Below are positions 12,101 through 27,100 of a stretch of 64,000 nucleotides of DNA, piece by piece; positions within the stretch are counted from its first letter, which is position 1; every line of letters begins with the position of its first letter. The notes under the pieces were generated by a model. The model worked only from the letters and a program-made list of their open reading frames with translations, was not told where the DNA came from and made no database searches. The position numbers and the translations under genes were made by a program. This DNA comes from Prostheceraeus crozeri. Its lineage: Eukaryota; Platyhelminthes; Polycladida; Euryleptidae. The stretch is taken from assembly GCA_907163375.1 (NCBI GenBank), contig CAJQUW010011596.1:62001-126000 (forward strand), in the 5' to 3' direction.

Positions 12101-15100
12101 TTCGTCTGATTTCTATTGATAATCGCACATAAATAATTCATAGAGCATTATGTCACTTTATAGATTTGTTTATAAATGTTTCAATATTTTTAACATACAG
12201 AATTTCGTTCATACATGACTGCTTGTGTACAGGTAATTTACTGAATAATATTCAATAATGTCTTGTTGAAAATATGCGAGAAATTACAAAGCGCAATATG
12301 TGACAAATCGCTGGCTATTGTCGATCTCTATAAAGTAATTGAACGCCATTTTTATAATTTGTGTATGTTCACTTTTTTATCTCTCTTTTATTGTTTTTTT
12401 ATATTCTCGATCACCTTAGCAGACATCATGTTAGTGTGTATTAATAACTTCACACAATTTTTGGAAGTCAAAGTTAGTTACTTCTGATTTATGGTAGGGC
12501 ACAAAAATGATAGCAAAAGGCGACTGCCTGTTCATCTTTTACTGATTTGCGAGGAACACTGATTGTACTAAACAATTGAAAATTACAGAATTAATAACTA
12601 TAGGTTTACCTAATCATTTTGTCGCAAAATCTGGTGTGACTTTTCTTTGATTTAAGTACTTATTTGAGTGAGTTTTAATATGCTGGTTATTCGAAAAAAA
12701 TCAATGCCAATAAATGTAAATTGATCGATTCTTGCTAACTTGAAATAACATATTATTAAATAGTGATGAATTCATATGGAAAATGATCAATATTATACAT
12801 AAGATGGATACAATTAGCACAAAAAATGATAAGAATACAAATAGATACACAAAATAATCCAAAGTGCACAAGCATTGGAAAGCATTCATATCACACAAAC
12901 ACACATGTTATAATTTTTTAGCTAGTGGTCAATCGAATGAGCGGTTTTAACACGGAAGTAGAAAACATTAATGAAATGCAGTATGTACGACTTCTAGATG
13001 TTCATAGTTATTTCTTTAGAAATCAATCAGACTTTCTACGATAACAGTTGGATTCTTTGGCGTCAACTTATTCACTAGTTCCATGAAATTAGTTACAAAG
13101 TCGCAAGCATAATGCTTGTGCAATGACTTGTAGGTCTATACCTGTGTTACATCTTGCTGAAATTTCCAGCACTCTTTTCTGAACAAACTCTGTCCCGCAC
13201 AAACTGATGTAAAGTCTCGACTCCTGAATCATTAGTTCAAACATACATGTAGATGTTGTTCACACCTTAATCGGTTTTTCCAAAAAACAGCAACAAAAAT
13301 ATTCTATGATTTTTTGTCCCACATTTCAGTATGATACTGATGCTGCTATAGACATCAACGACAAAAAGCTGTCTTTGACAGCTTTTTGAAAAGAAACATT
13401 TACTGTCGTTCGCAATTTTTGAGTAGGCTGAACTATCAGACCATACCATTTCGCAATGTACAATAAATATTGAGAAGTGCCATATTCATGAGTATTGACA
13501 TATACAGTGCTACATACACTATGGTATACTGCATACTATACTGCATACTATTCGCTTAAAAATGTGATGATTAAATGTTTGAGCATCAATATTTCTTCCA
13601 ACTGTTCTTCATGACATAAACTATTCTCATACCATGGCATGAATAGTTCACAAACATTTAAGTGGCGGCATAGCGGCTTCAGAGTGACTACTAAGGAAAT
13701 GAAAAATCAAAAAACAATAAAAGTCAAAGGCCAGTAGCCGATTCAAATAAAGGCATTATGAGCTTCATTTCATCTAATGCTTGCAATCAAGCGCACATGT
13801 AGGCCAAATGTATAAAAGCTTGTTTCAAAGTATAGCTACATGCAAGTTGGCATTGAAGAAAATAGTGATTAGGATCCACCTAGCATTTTACTTTCAGTAG
13901 TCTTACCATTGGCGAGGAAACAGAATTCTGCCTTGGGCATCGGTTTGAAAATTTCTGTGTCAGATTTTGGAATGTTGATAAGTAATTCACACAATAAGAC
14001 GTCCTCTTCTCTTATCTCAACAGCATTTCTTTTAACTCCTCCTTCCTCTCGTATGACGTTCTTCTGAATGCTCTGCTTGGTGAAAATCTGTGCGAATCCT
14101 CGGTAGCATTCAATAGACTTTTGTGCAAATTTGTCTTCTTCGCAGACATACAGACTAAGGCGATTTTTCAATTGACTGTGGTACATTACAGATATAGGAA
14201 CAGCATGGTTCTCAACTCTGACGTTTCCTCTGAAGCGAACCTCAAATACCTGAAAATAAAAAAATGATATTTCCTTATCTGTTCGGGTATAACAGGCTCA
14301 ATAATATGTTAGCTGCACTAAAGAAGTTTAACTCGAAGAAAACTTTTCCTCAATTCTCCTATTATGTTCTTCATGGGAGAAAGTGCTCAGTATGACTGAC
14401 TTTGTTTTTCTTGTCTACATCGGGCCTCAGGGATTTCCTTTAGCATAAACAAACAATGTTCTTCATGCTACTTTTATAAAATACCACTAATCGAAAGTAT
14501 GCTACTATTGAAATCATTTAACAAGTAATATATAAGCATTATTCTTGCAGCAGAAAAGAAATCAATTACATTTACCGCAAACGCAAAATTTGTTGTTTTA
14601 GTTTGTGACGTACCTGCCTTTCAGTTAGAATAATTTCTTTCGATGGTAGAGGACCCTCATCATCGAAACCTTCATCATGTAAATTCTTCAGACACCTGTC
14701 TAACTTTTGAGAGGGAACGGCCTGAATCACGACATCCATTTGGTCATCTACCTTCTGTCTGAGAATGAAGCAAACGCTGCGATAAGTAAATTCTTCCTCA
14801 ATGTTATTTGCCAATCTAGCAAGACCTTCCTCTGAGACTCCTGGTCTCGTGCGCATTCCCATAAATCTGAAAATGCAAAAGAATAAAAACCAACTGACGT
14901 GTTTCGATGTAAAATAGAGTATGTAAAATACAGACTTCGTAATCATGCTGGAGATCACCATCCTACTATATATGTCAGTAAAGATGATTTTGAGATTAGC
15001 TACTCACTCAGTGAAGCAAATAGATTCCATCTCATTCAAAGAAATTCCCGTTATCTTCTTGAGTTTAAAGTTTCAGTCAAATTATGTGCATGGTCTTGAG

Positions 15101-18100
15101 CCTATCTAATGCTCAGAAAAGAAGGCGCTAGGTTGAATTACATAAAAATTTTCGTGGTGCGTTTCAATACTATTCAAACTTATGTCATGATGTATATAGT
15201 TTTACTAATAATGATATTATAGTTTTTGATACAAGACTTATAGGCCTATGACGCCCGTAACAAAGTAGAACACATGCATCCGAATGTATTTCAATGCTAA
15301 TGACGCATTATTTGAATTTCTTTGAGTTCATTATTCAAAATGGCAATCCTACTGGCATTGTAATGCATTATTTTCCGTGCAGACAGTTATGCATACTAAA
15401 TATCCTTGCTAGAAATAGTAGGTAAATATAAAATTCTATTACTGCTTACTTCAATGGCTCCACTGTTTGGAGATCAAAACTGACTGTGTCCTTATTCTTC
15501 TGTTGAGTTGTTTCAACCTTCAGTTCCTTCCACTTGTGAGACGATCCAACTTTAGCAATAATATGCAACTCTTCGTCATCATCATCTGAAGACAGAAACA
15601 CCGATGTGATTTTTAATTCCCAAGTAATTAGTATAGTTTGCTAATTAAGAAGACAAGATTCGGAAAAATGATTAGCTGTCAGGAGCAAGAAAAGATGATT
15701 TTCAATTTTGGAAAAGAAGCCTGTAAAACTTATTAACATTGAGTAACTCGATGAAGCACAAAGGGATGAATAATACCCACTGCTTAGGTAGCCTACCTTA
15801 TGAATACTGCTTGTATTAGTATATTAATAGAAAACGAATGCTTTCCTGTTCGAGTTATGTATCGATAGTCTTTGGTTTCATACTCCAATTTGAAGGTTGG
15901 GGTTCAAAATAATGGAGCTGCATCGTTAGGTTTTAGCTTTCATGTGTTTGCAACGCTGTCATGTGCCGCCATCACTTCTGTATATAACGTTAGTGAGGTG
16001 GAGCGGGTTGAGCTTAACATCCTTCTTCGTTTATAACTCGTACTTGCGATTAGTTGCGGAATATTGCTTGCTTGAATTCGATTTCTTTTGCTTGTAATTC
16101 TCGTCAGCTATGGGCCTGACTAGACGATTGACATGATAAGGATTTTACAATTACTGTCTGAATTGCTTTTCAATCTTGCTGAAGCCACAAGAATCATGAA
16201 ACATAGGGGATATTTGGGTGCCCTTTTTACTCTAGGAATTGGGCTCCTTGAATTTGTCACCTCTTCTTGAAGTGAAGGGAAATTAAATAAATGCTTAAAA
16301 CAACTTTATTTACCCTCGAAACCCAATAGGACTCGGTATATTTTAATGGGATCGAGAAAATGACATGCCACGTATATAGACAGTAATATCAATGAGTAAA
16401 ATACACAAACTAGCACGAGAAGATATGAAAAAACACTCACAAAGTTTGTGGCTTCTAATTCAACAAAATATAATTGTTGAACATTTATGTACACGCAGGA
16501 GCCGAAGCTTCGCGACGATGTCATTGTCTCAGTACTCTGAAAAACTGAAGCAGCCTCAACACTCTGAACTGTGCCTGCTCTTGCGTGTACAAAAATGTTC
16601 AGCAATTTTCTGTTTAGCAGTTTCCATAACTTAAAAATTTTCATAATTGCAACTATTCACGTCTATTGTAATAGTCATTATATTTTGCAATCATGGGCAT
16701 ATTATTAATACACTGTTAACCTTGCATTGTGAAAAATTAAAGTGAAAGGAGTCGACAATTTGATAAAATAGTGACAGAACACATAAATGAAATAAAACAT
16801 AATAAAAAATAAAATAGCAGACATTATATTTTGTAGATACAACAGAAAAAGTGCAACATAAAGGTGCTCAAGGTGACTTCTTGTGATTCATTTGATATCA
16901 GCGGACATTTTCTGTGAAGTTTAGCAGATGTTTTCTTTTACAATGAATTATTTGACTGGAGAATCGTCATAGGACGACTCGAAATGGCCAAACGTAGCTT
17001 AATAGCAATGAGTGATTATGAGTGAGCAACTTATGCTATTTTGAAATCAGCAGTTTCTCATAATTGTCACCGAAGAAACGCACTTTTGCATTAGTCCATT
17101 CATAAATTAGTCCTAACCTGCAAATGTGTAAAGGCGTATAGGATTTCGTCATTACTTACGTCCAGATTCGCCTCCATGAAATGCTGTCATAGGCCGACCT
17201 CCAGTAGATTCCGGTTTTGATTTCTCAGGAGCAGTAGCCGGTCGAGGCTTCTTCGAAGAGCTGAATGGAACCGGAAATGACACCGTGATTGCCTTCAGTG
17301 TCCTTTTCTTGGTTATTGCTAAAATCACAACCAAATGATCTTCAGAAACACATCATTTCATGGTGTAAATGATTGTTATAGACCAATCAGTCAGTGTGTT
17401 TAACCTATCTGGATGGGATTCCAAGTTAAATCCATGCATAGTTGGATAGAATTGCTCTTTATGTGTCTCATAAGGAGGATGAATATTTCGCGAATTTATA
17501 AGAAATCGTCATTCTTCATTGAAAAATGTTGCTTTCCATAGCGAAAAATGGTTCTTCCAGGTGCCTCTGCGAACTAGACCGACCAAAAAAGTGTAGTTTC
17601 GTTAGTGCGCTAAGGCGCACTCGATTACTACATTCCGTACAACAACTCTACATTGCTGCACGAAAAATGTGTGTTAATCAGAGATGTAACCGGTCGCCGG
17701 TCCGGTCTGAAAAATCAGACCGGCCAATACCGGCAGAGACGGTCACATCGGCATAATTTCATCCGGTATGATGTGAGGAAGTGTCCTTCATGTTGAATCC
17801 ATCATGTCAATCAGTAAATTGTTAATTTTAGCAGCCGTTTTCAAGGCACAATTACATAAGGTATGCGCTCTCCTGTAGGCGTGAAAACGTCTGTGCAGGT
17901 AATTCTGATATCTATCCGGTACGCACTTTCCCGTTCGATGCTTGATGACTTGATCACGTGCTTTCACCAGCAAGGCGCGCGATCTTCTAAGGTAACAATG
18001 GCTGTTTCTCGGTGCTAGGCATCTTTTGACTTAGTTAGGCCCTTCCAGCTTATTTTTTCCCATTGCACTGCCAATGAAATTCTAGAACTTTTAATTGTTG

Positions 18101-21100
18101 TGAAAAATTAACATATAAAAATGTAATCACCTATGTCTCTTTCCATTAGGTGTAGCGTGTGGGGAACTGAAGGATTTTAATCTGATAACTAAGCTTAGAC
18201 TACATTTTGCCATACGTCTATGTAAAACAAAATCATGCAGAGTACCGCCACCGTCGTGTCCTTCTAAATCTCTAGCTTGTTGTCGTAAAATGTTACAAAG
18301 GTACGTTCAATAGATGATGCTGCATAAACCTAGCTCTAGACAAAATCAAATTAAGTGCTCCTAGCCTAGGCTAGGAATTGCAACATTCTAACATGTAGCT
18401 AGGGCCTGCTAAGCATATAACAGGCAGGTCTAGCCTACCATAAAGGACCTATCTGGTACAAGATGGGCCTATATATAAAGGCCTAAATATAGTGCATCGT
18501 AGGCCTGTACATTATATTAATGCCTACCTACAGCTATACATCAATCTTATGCTTAGTCTACTCTATGAGCCGATAGCCTAGTAGGCTCGCACATCAGGTT
18601 TCGGCCTACAGCCTCCATAACTGACCTCACGATAGGCCTATTCGCTTGTAATCTTATGCGGTATCAAGTTATAGGCAACAATGTTTAACTCTATATATTC
18701 ATCGAAAGATCCGGTCGCCGGTCCAATGCCGGTCGTCGGTCCACTGCTGGACGCCGGTATACCGGTGCGGGTCGCCGGTCCGGTCCGGTCTGGAATATTC
18801 CGGACCGGTTACATCTCTGGTGTTAATATTATTGTGCGTAAATGAAATGGACTGGGCGGCAATGTAGGAAAAATGCGGACAGCAATGCTATGAATATGTA
18901 CCTAAGCGTTAGTTAACATGCGCACATGTAAGACTAACGCAGCCTCGTCTGTGTCTGATATTTCTGCCCTGAAATCGCTGATATAATGCTACACTGTCAT
19001 ATCATCAATGCTCAATTCCCTTATCCCAAAAGAGGTCGGATCATAAGCTATCTTTGCGATAGTAGTTTTGGATCTTTTAGATAATAGTTTTGGAATCCGA
19101 CCTCTATGCTTAGCATTCGTTCTACATGTATATCTTTTTAAAATGTTTTATACTTGTGCACTAATAATATTCTACAGCTCATAACTAAGGAAAAGGCGAA
19201 ATTTTGAGCTTTGTCCTCGCATAATGATCAAATTGATTGGCGTTCGTAAATCTTTTCCTTTTAAAAAAATACTTACTTACACCAATGACGGAAAATGACA
19301 TCATAAATTCTAACATTTATAGATGTAAATCCTACCATTATACAAGATTTCCGCATGTTGCTTTATATCACACATTCTTGTTCAAGTGTGCATGCAGATC
19401 GAGTACCAAGGCCCTATAATTTAAATATCAAACGCATCATGTCTGAAAAGGTTCTTATCCATGTAGAGTCTTGTGGGGATTATAATAGATCTACAGGAAT
19501 GATGAACACATTCAACAGGTTATTCATCTACATATACTTAAGCCGCAAGTTAGCAGTTTTACTATACCAATCCCTTCCTTCGGATCTGACCAGTGTGCAT
19601 CCTCTGCTACCAGGTTCATATGGGAGCTACAACTTAAAGCTTCTGGGTTGATGCGCTAATTCATATCAGACTTCTCTCAGAATATTCATAATTAACCCTT
19701 ATCAGTCCAAGCGCCGATAAATTACCAGCATTCGTGTTTGAAGATTCAGTACAAGCAACAGATGCAGCAGCAAGCTGAAATTTGTAAACGATGGGTATTG
19801 TTACTGTTTTTCCCAGATATCACATTCCAAAAATTATTAATCTAACACATTTCATGATTTTATGAACCATTATGGTTTCATATTATTACTATTATATTAC
19901 AACATTCAGTCGTAAATTGACTTTTCCCCAGAGGAAGCCTAAGGTGAAATATTGTGAATTTATTTATTTCATTTAATATACCTTATAAATATATTTGGTC
20001 GAAGAAAGTTCTCTTCTGCTGTTACTATACATTACCTTCACTTATTCAGATCAAATGTTTGCATTTTGTCAACAGTGACAAATTGATCATTTTAGATTTT
20101 TTGTAGCTATTATTCATCTTGTGAAGACATAACATTGTCGAAGTCATTATCTATGACGATTTTGTAAACCCCGAGCGCTTTCACGGCCTCTTCAAGGGAA
20201 GTACGGCATGCGCTCGGGGTTTACTAAATACATGCATATACTCGTAGTCACAGATAATGACTTTGACGATGTTTTGTCATCACAAGATAATTGTGGGTTT
20301 CATCTTGTTTCAAAATTCTTATTCACCTATTTAACCTGATTGGGTTACATTGTCTTTGTCGTCGTCGGATGACGTACCTGTCATAGATTTGCTGAAGTTG
20401 AAGTCAAATCATTGATGAATCGTTTCCCAGAAGAACCACTTCTTGCGGTCAATGAACAACTTGTGGAATACATGGCTCAAATGCAAGGAGTTTCATGTGC
20501 GAAAGAAATCACATAATGCGGCATCAGATTCTTCTGGAATTGCGATTTATATAGACTCTATAGATTGCGCGGTACATGGCATGAGAACAATTTTGCCAGT
20601 GATGGGAATCAGGCCTCATCTGGCTGAATCTGCTTGGTATAGGACTATGGACAAGTCGTCATTACAGATCCTTATATTGCCTCGAATTATGTAACTTAGC
20701 CTATCGTTGGAATCACGGGGGCATTAAGTTATCTAATAGACGTAGAAAACCTATTGGACTGGATTCGAGTGGAACGATTAACTCATTCACCGATGTTAGC
20801 TGAGCATTTATAGAGAAAGAATTTCTCCTTCACATTCCACTTTTTACTTTATTGTGAAAATAGGAAGCCACTGATCAGCTAGGGTTACAATACACGGCCA
20901 CAATCAGCTGGTTTCGTATGTGGCCAATGAATAGGCTTGCTTCAATGCTTGCATGAATTTCAAGAGAAATTGTGAAAGTTTGCAAGGCTAATCATGATCT
21001 TATTTATACAACCTAGATTCTGCTGACCGACCTAAAGTCTGAAGACGCTCAGCATGCAGTTCATTCGCGCCTGTTGCGGGTGCTTTGCACGTAAAGTAGC

Positions 21101-24100
21101 ATTTTTCCCAACACGGAGTCAGGAATAAAAATCCTCTCTCTTTTTTCAGTAAATGTTTTCTGGAATAAGCTGATCTAAGATATAGACATTATCATAGTAG
21201 GTCCATTTTAGCTTAATTTAATGAGCTTAATTAATGGCATTGACATGAACATGAAGATGTATGGCGAAATGATCGAAAGCAATAATTATTTTTGTATGAA
21301 ATATGCAAAATAGGTAGGTAAATTGCATGATATCTTACGCATAAAACTGCGCAACAGGCCTAGTTGTCCCTTGTATTTTTGCGGATTTAATAATTGTAAT
21401 TAATGGCAATTTACCGGAAAATTTGGTTTTGTGTCCTACCATCAAAGGTTATCCTCCTAGCCACTAATTCATGAATTTAATAATTGTATGTTGCTGTTTA
21501 TAGGAATCTAAAATTTACAGAAACCTTCGTTCATTAAGAAATGTCATAAGTTGCAAATTTCTGAAAAAATAAGTTGTTGACGAAATGCAAACACGTGACC
21601 AACAAAGGCTTTCGAAAATCTTGGCCTAATAGAGGCTAAAAAAATAAACAAAAATAGGAATTTTTGATCTTTTCAAAGATTTTTCCTTTTTATATAGTCA
21701 TGTGGTAACTACATATAATAACAAAATAGGCACAACATGAACTAGTTGTCTATATATATATATAATATATATAATTTCAATTTTAAAAGGGAACATTATG
21801 CTATCTGTGAAATGCTCTCATGCACTTATAAATGCATCGGATCATTTGTCATTTTTGTGCTTCCAATACATAGTCACCCAGATTACGGGACGCTTTGGTA
21901 TTTTGGACCTTAATAGTACCGCACAAATACTGACCTTTTCCAGATTTTGCGAAAAGTTTTTTTACCAGTTTTTCCCATTAACTATTAAATGATTGCTTCT
22001 CTGTTATCTCGGTTGCTCTCTGTTATATCTGGACAAAACGCTTATAGATATGAGAGAACATGCAATTCAGGACATTTATGATGAACGTCTCATGATAAAC
22101 ACATTGAGTACTTACACATATTGACGATATGACTTGTACTGCTCAAATTTGCAAACATGTCCTTGTATTTGCCTTTCAATTCGCTGAGAATATGACTTTC
22201 AACGGGTTGAACTTGCATAATCAGATCGAGTGTCACTCTTAGTGCTGCAGGAGGCCAAGTCATCGCTATTCGGCTATCAACACTACTGTTGGTTTTGTTG
22301 CCCTTCTTTCCAACCTGCAAATGAATGAATTTCCCATTGAAGTTCTCGAGGCATGTGCACTGAACTAGCGCACGTAGAATTTTATGAAATCGTAAACAAG
22401 CATAATTTTCATCGTTACTTAGCTTATCAGATAGAATACGGACAATGCAAGGAATTGCAGTAAGGATTACATTGCAGTAGGAATTACATTAAAAGTAGAT
22501 GAAGCATATGAATTCGCCAAATATCAATTCTTTCAAGAAATTTTATGATACCTTTAAACTGGCCGACAGTTTTAACGTTTGTATCTTCGCCGGATAGCTT
22601 TCTCCAAAAAATTCACTATGGTGGAATTGGTTTCCGCGGATTTTTGAGTACGCAACGCCAGAGAAAAATTCATAGATAGGAATATGACGAATAATATAAT
22701 TGCTGACTTGGTGCTGATGTCAGCAGTCTCTGATAGCGCAGCATTTAGCTTCATTTGAAAAAATTCACTGAAGTGACATGCTTCCTCATTTGTAATGGAA
22801 TTCCCGTGATTTACGACGTCAATTGAAAATAAGGAATCTCTACGCTGAAGCAGGTCTTTTGGATTTCATTGCTAGCGCTGTGAGTTGACGTATAAGAGAC
22901 TGGAACAAAGGTCTCGCCAAAGATGTCATCAACTTTACTTCTCAGTAAGACAGTTCAGCAATGCTTGCACAACATCAATCAAAATTCATCGCCAATCAAG
23001 CAACTCTCTCGCATCAATTGTCAAGTGTTAAGGTAACAGGCCATACTGATACTCTATGTGATTGCATTGAAATCCAATCATTCATTGCATCTCCCACGCT
23101 CAAAGAGTGATAAAAATGTAATTTTTAAGTATATGGAGTGATTCCCCGATAGATGGGCTAAGGAAAACGCAATTCTCACAACATTCCTGTAAGCTAGAAT
23201 GTACGATTCTGGAAACTTTTTGAGATAATTTAGGGTAGGGTTTAAAACTACATGTAGGCTAGAAGTTGATAATTTCAAAGGTTAAGAAACGGTTGGCAAA
23301 ATTTACGTCGCATGGCTCACTCTTAAATGATATTGCATTCCCTGCTTTTTCATTATTATATTTCTTTTGATTGACTATAACATTCTAGAAAGGTCGGCGT
23401 AGTCCTAAATAAATTGACCGGCCTGCCAGTGTTCAAAGTTGACCGGTTCAGCGGTCGGTTCCCACACCTGCATATACAGATGTTCCTCCTTCATTGTTTC
23501 CATTTTGGCATCAGACAAGGATAACACCAAGGACTTCTTCTACACCAAGCTGTGTTCATAAATGTTGTAAAGATGTCTTGGTTTGACAAAACTGAGCTGA
23601 GTTGGGAATCTTTGTTGAATATTCAAAATCTATTTTTCCTTTTTGCGACATGCATTATTTCGATCAGTACATTCACATCAGCTGACAATGGTAAGGTACC
23701 GGTGTATTTTTAGTGTAATCACCTGCATCATTCAATCGGATTCAATAACCATCTTGGGTGTAATTTTTCATAAACCTTTGATGTGGACTGAACATATCCA
23801 GACATAACGAAAAAAGCAGCAAGGAATGTTTATATTCTGAAAAGGTTACGAAAAATTCCGAATACCTCTAAGAAAGACCTTGTTCTCATTTATAAACAGC
23901 TTATTCTGAGTGTCATTGAGTACAATTTTCCGTTATTTATTGGTTTGAATCATACTCTCTCGAACGTTCTCGATAAGCTGCAGAGACGATGCCATCGTGT
24001 AATCTGCGGATTTCATTGCCATTTGAATTGTCTTCCCAGTTTGTCTGAAGGGCGTGTTGAAAAGTCCCTAAATTTGTTCCGCAATGCTTTGACTCCCAAT

Positions 24101-27100
24101 ACTCCTCTACATGACCTATGTTCACATCTTCTTGTTAACAGTTCCAGGATATCGATTCCATGCACTCGAACGGAACGCAGAGCGTCATCTTTTTTCCTTT
24201 TATGTAGTCGATTGCATAATGAAGTCTCTAAAATTCGGCCCACTAACACAGTTTTATGAATTTTCCAGTTTTTGACCAATTATCATTATTTCTTCGTCTT
24301 TGACTTTCTGAAACTTTTGTAACTTTCTGCATGATACGAATTGTATGCTGTGTTGTGACATTACCGTTCATTTGAAATAAATGTTATATATACGTGTATG
24401 TATACTGTATATACTGATAAAATTCTTTTGATAAAAACAACTTTCACTAAATTGTCTTTTGCAACTGAGATTTCAGCAATTTGATTCTTCTAAAGATTTA
24501 TCACTTTTTATCAGTTTTGTAGCTTACCTGGTATCGATCTGTTTTTATCGTAGAAATAACAACCAAACAGCAAAATGGCTCCTTTATCCTTGTTTCAACG
24601 AATTTTTGTCCATGTAGATCTTCAAAGTGAACTTCTTGCGATGGCATTCTTTTCCAAGTCTCATCCTCTGTGAGGCTCATGACTATTGGTTCTCGTGCAG
24701 GATTCCTTTGAGCGCAGTGACGCAGTGCAACTGCCCATGGCTCTTCCAACTGCAATGAAATGCGCATTTGATTTTATATATGAAATATGAGAGTACATAC
24801 CCCAAGCTCTGAAATGCATTTGACCTCTGCTTTCCTCTGCAAGTATTGTTCTGAATAGCATGAAAATCGCTATCCTATACATATTAGGAGTGTTCTTTCC
24901 AATCTTGGCCTTCATTTGCTCTGAATTGCACATCTTCATAGAAAACTGTATACTCATATTTTACGAAATTCTGAAAATTTTCGATCTTCAGGCAATTACG
25001 GTGCAAATCCTCAAAATAATGGTAATTATGATGCCAGCATGGTTGTATCTGCTCATAATATCTGCCTTTTGAGTATGAAAAGCTGCATATAAGAGTGATT
25101 GTACATGAAATGCAGCAATTCAAAAGGTGACCGTTCCAATATACTGTGCATGTACATATAGCTGTGAAATGATATTCTACAGGTTAAAGTACTTTCAAAT
25201 GAGATAACATAACAGAAAGGCGACACGAAGACACCCAAGGCTTCCTTCACACGATAAAGAAAAGACCCAAAAATGCCGTCTGAATGTGCCATTATTACTC
25301 GTATCTATATACATGTATTTTACATGTGCTCTTTATAACTGAGAGCCCTCAAACAAAATGTTTACAAAAAGTAGCAAAATCCAGCCCTTTCAGAAAGAAA
25401 TTCAGTTATCCAAATCCGACTCTTTTAGTGAGGAAAGTTAGGAAATAAGTTGATCTAAGGATGATAAAGATATAGTTCAGGCGGTTTAGTCCATTAAAGG
25501 TCCACAGCAAAGAGGTTCTACTAGGTTCCTCTTCCTAGACATCTTCGCATACAGTTCATTTAAATACCTACATACTTCACGTGGTAAAAAATTGCCATCG
25601 TCGGATGAGGTCGTGATTGTCTTACGTATCAAAGAGTTTAAATCTTCATGTAATTCTTATTTTCAACGACATGGGATCTGTTCATTCGAGCATGCACTTT
25701 TTTGTCATTATAATTTCCTGTTTTTTGCATGTTCGGGTGCAGTATTCTCTTTATTCCTTCCGTAGCATCATGCATTGCTTCATAGTCAGTGAAGAAGAAT
25801 TATTATTAAATGGCATTATCATTAAAAATTCGTTCTTAAATAGTGGACATTAATTAGCAAAAATGAAATAACTAAGCAAACATAAATTTTCGAAATATTT
25901 GCATTATTAGTTCAATGATTGTGCATGTAAATTACTGTGATAAATGCCTGCTTAGTAGAAATCATTTCACTTAGGTCATACACACGCGTATTTCATTTTA
26001 TCTGTCTACATCGAGAAAAAAATCAACATCATAGACTACAATAACAACGATCGCTGATGGCGTAAATATGAAGATGCTTCAATTATTTCCTTATGAAATA
26101 AAATTCCAATGAGCCATGACGCTAATTAAATTTCTTTAGGTCTGTTGCTTGGTGATATGATAAGGCAACCCCGTAAACTGAATGAGTGTGTGCTGAAGAT
26201 GAAGCATTATTGTCTAGAATCTCACATCGGAGGATTCTTGTTTTGAAGTGGTAACAAAAGTAATTGACTTGCTACAGTCATAACGACTTGATTGAATTGA
26301 AAAACCAAACTTGTCTAATCTTCAATCAGCTTCAAGTTATGAAGCTTATCTATCTGATTTTAATTGAATACAGGCTACTACTATGCACAAAATTGATGAA
26401 AACCCATAAGACCGAAATTGATCGAAAGTGGAACAGATATTTCTGACCCGACTGGCCGGTCAGTGGTCGACCGGTGCCAATTCGCAATACAGATTACAGA
26501 TGCATTCTTATAAACATAGACACAATAAATTCTTTCATACCGGCATACAGAAGGCAAATAAAACAAATGTAAAATTCACAATTGATTTGTGTAATGGTAA
26601 TGTATTAATATTTAAATTTAATTGACATGAAAAGTTGCAATCAATTGGACACTGTGAAAATTTAACTGCCATTAATTGATTAATCCTAACCATTAACTGA
26701 TTGATGCTAAACCCAAAGAGACTTGCCGCATTCAAGTTTTGCAGAACTTATCCCCTTAAGTAAATTCTGAACATAAATGATATTTATATTCTTAGAGTAG
26801 AGATGTACTAAAAGATTTATGCATGTACATTTTATATGTAAGTTGATACTCAACTGCTGCAAGTCGCTTTTGGAAAAGTGTATTTCCTACATAATTGCGA
26901 CAAATTTTTGATAACCCCTAATGATTGTTCGGCACATTTGAAATTAAATCCAAAACAAGAAAATTTTGCGGCCTCACAAATGTGATTTTTCAACGTTCTG
27001 TTGTAGCTGGCTATTTGATGACTAACATAGATGTAAGGCAAATTAAGTCCTGATGAATGCTAACCTCTCTCTTTCTACATATATACAATGTATATATCAT

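Noticed and set aside
20410-20790. Plus-strand text resembling the piggyBac transposase start (PEEPLLAVNEQLVEYM)
   Set aside because: Too short and without the catalytic blocks; could be chance.
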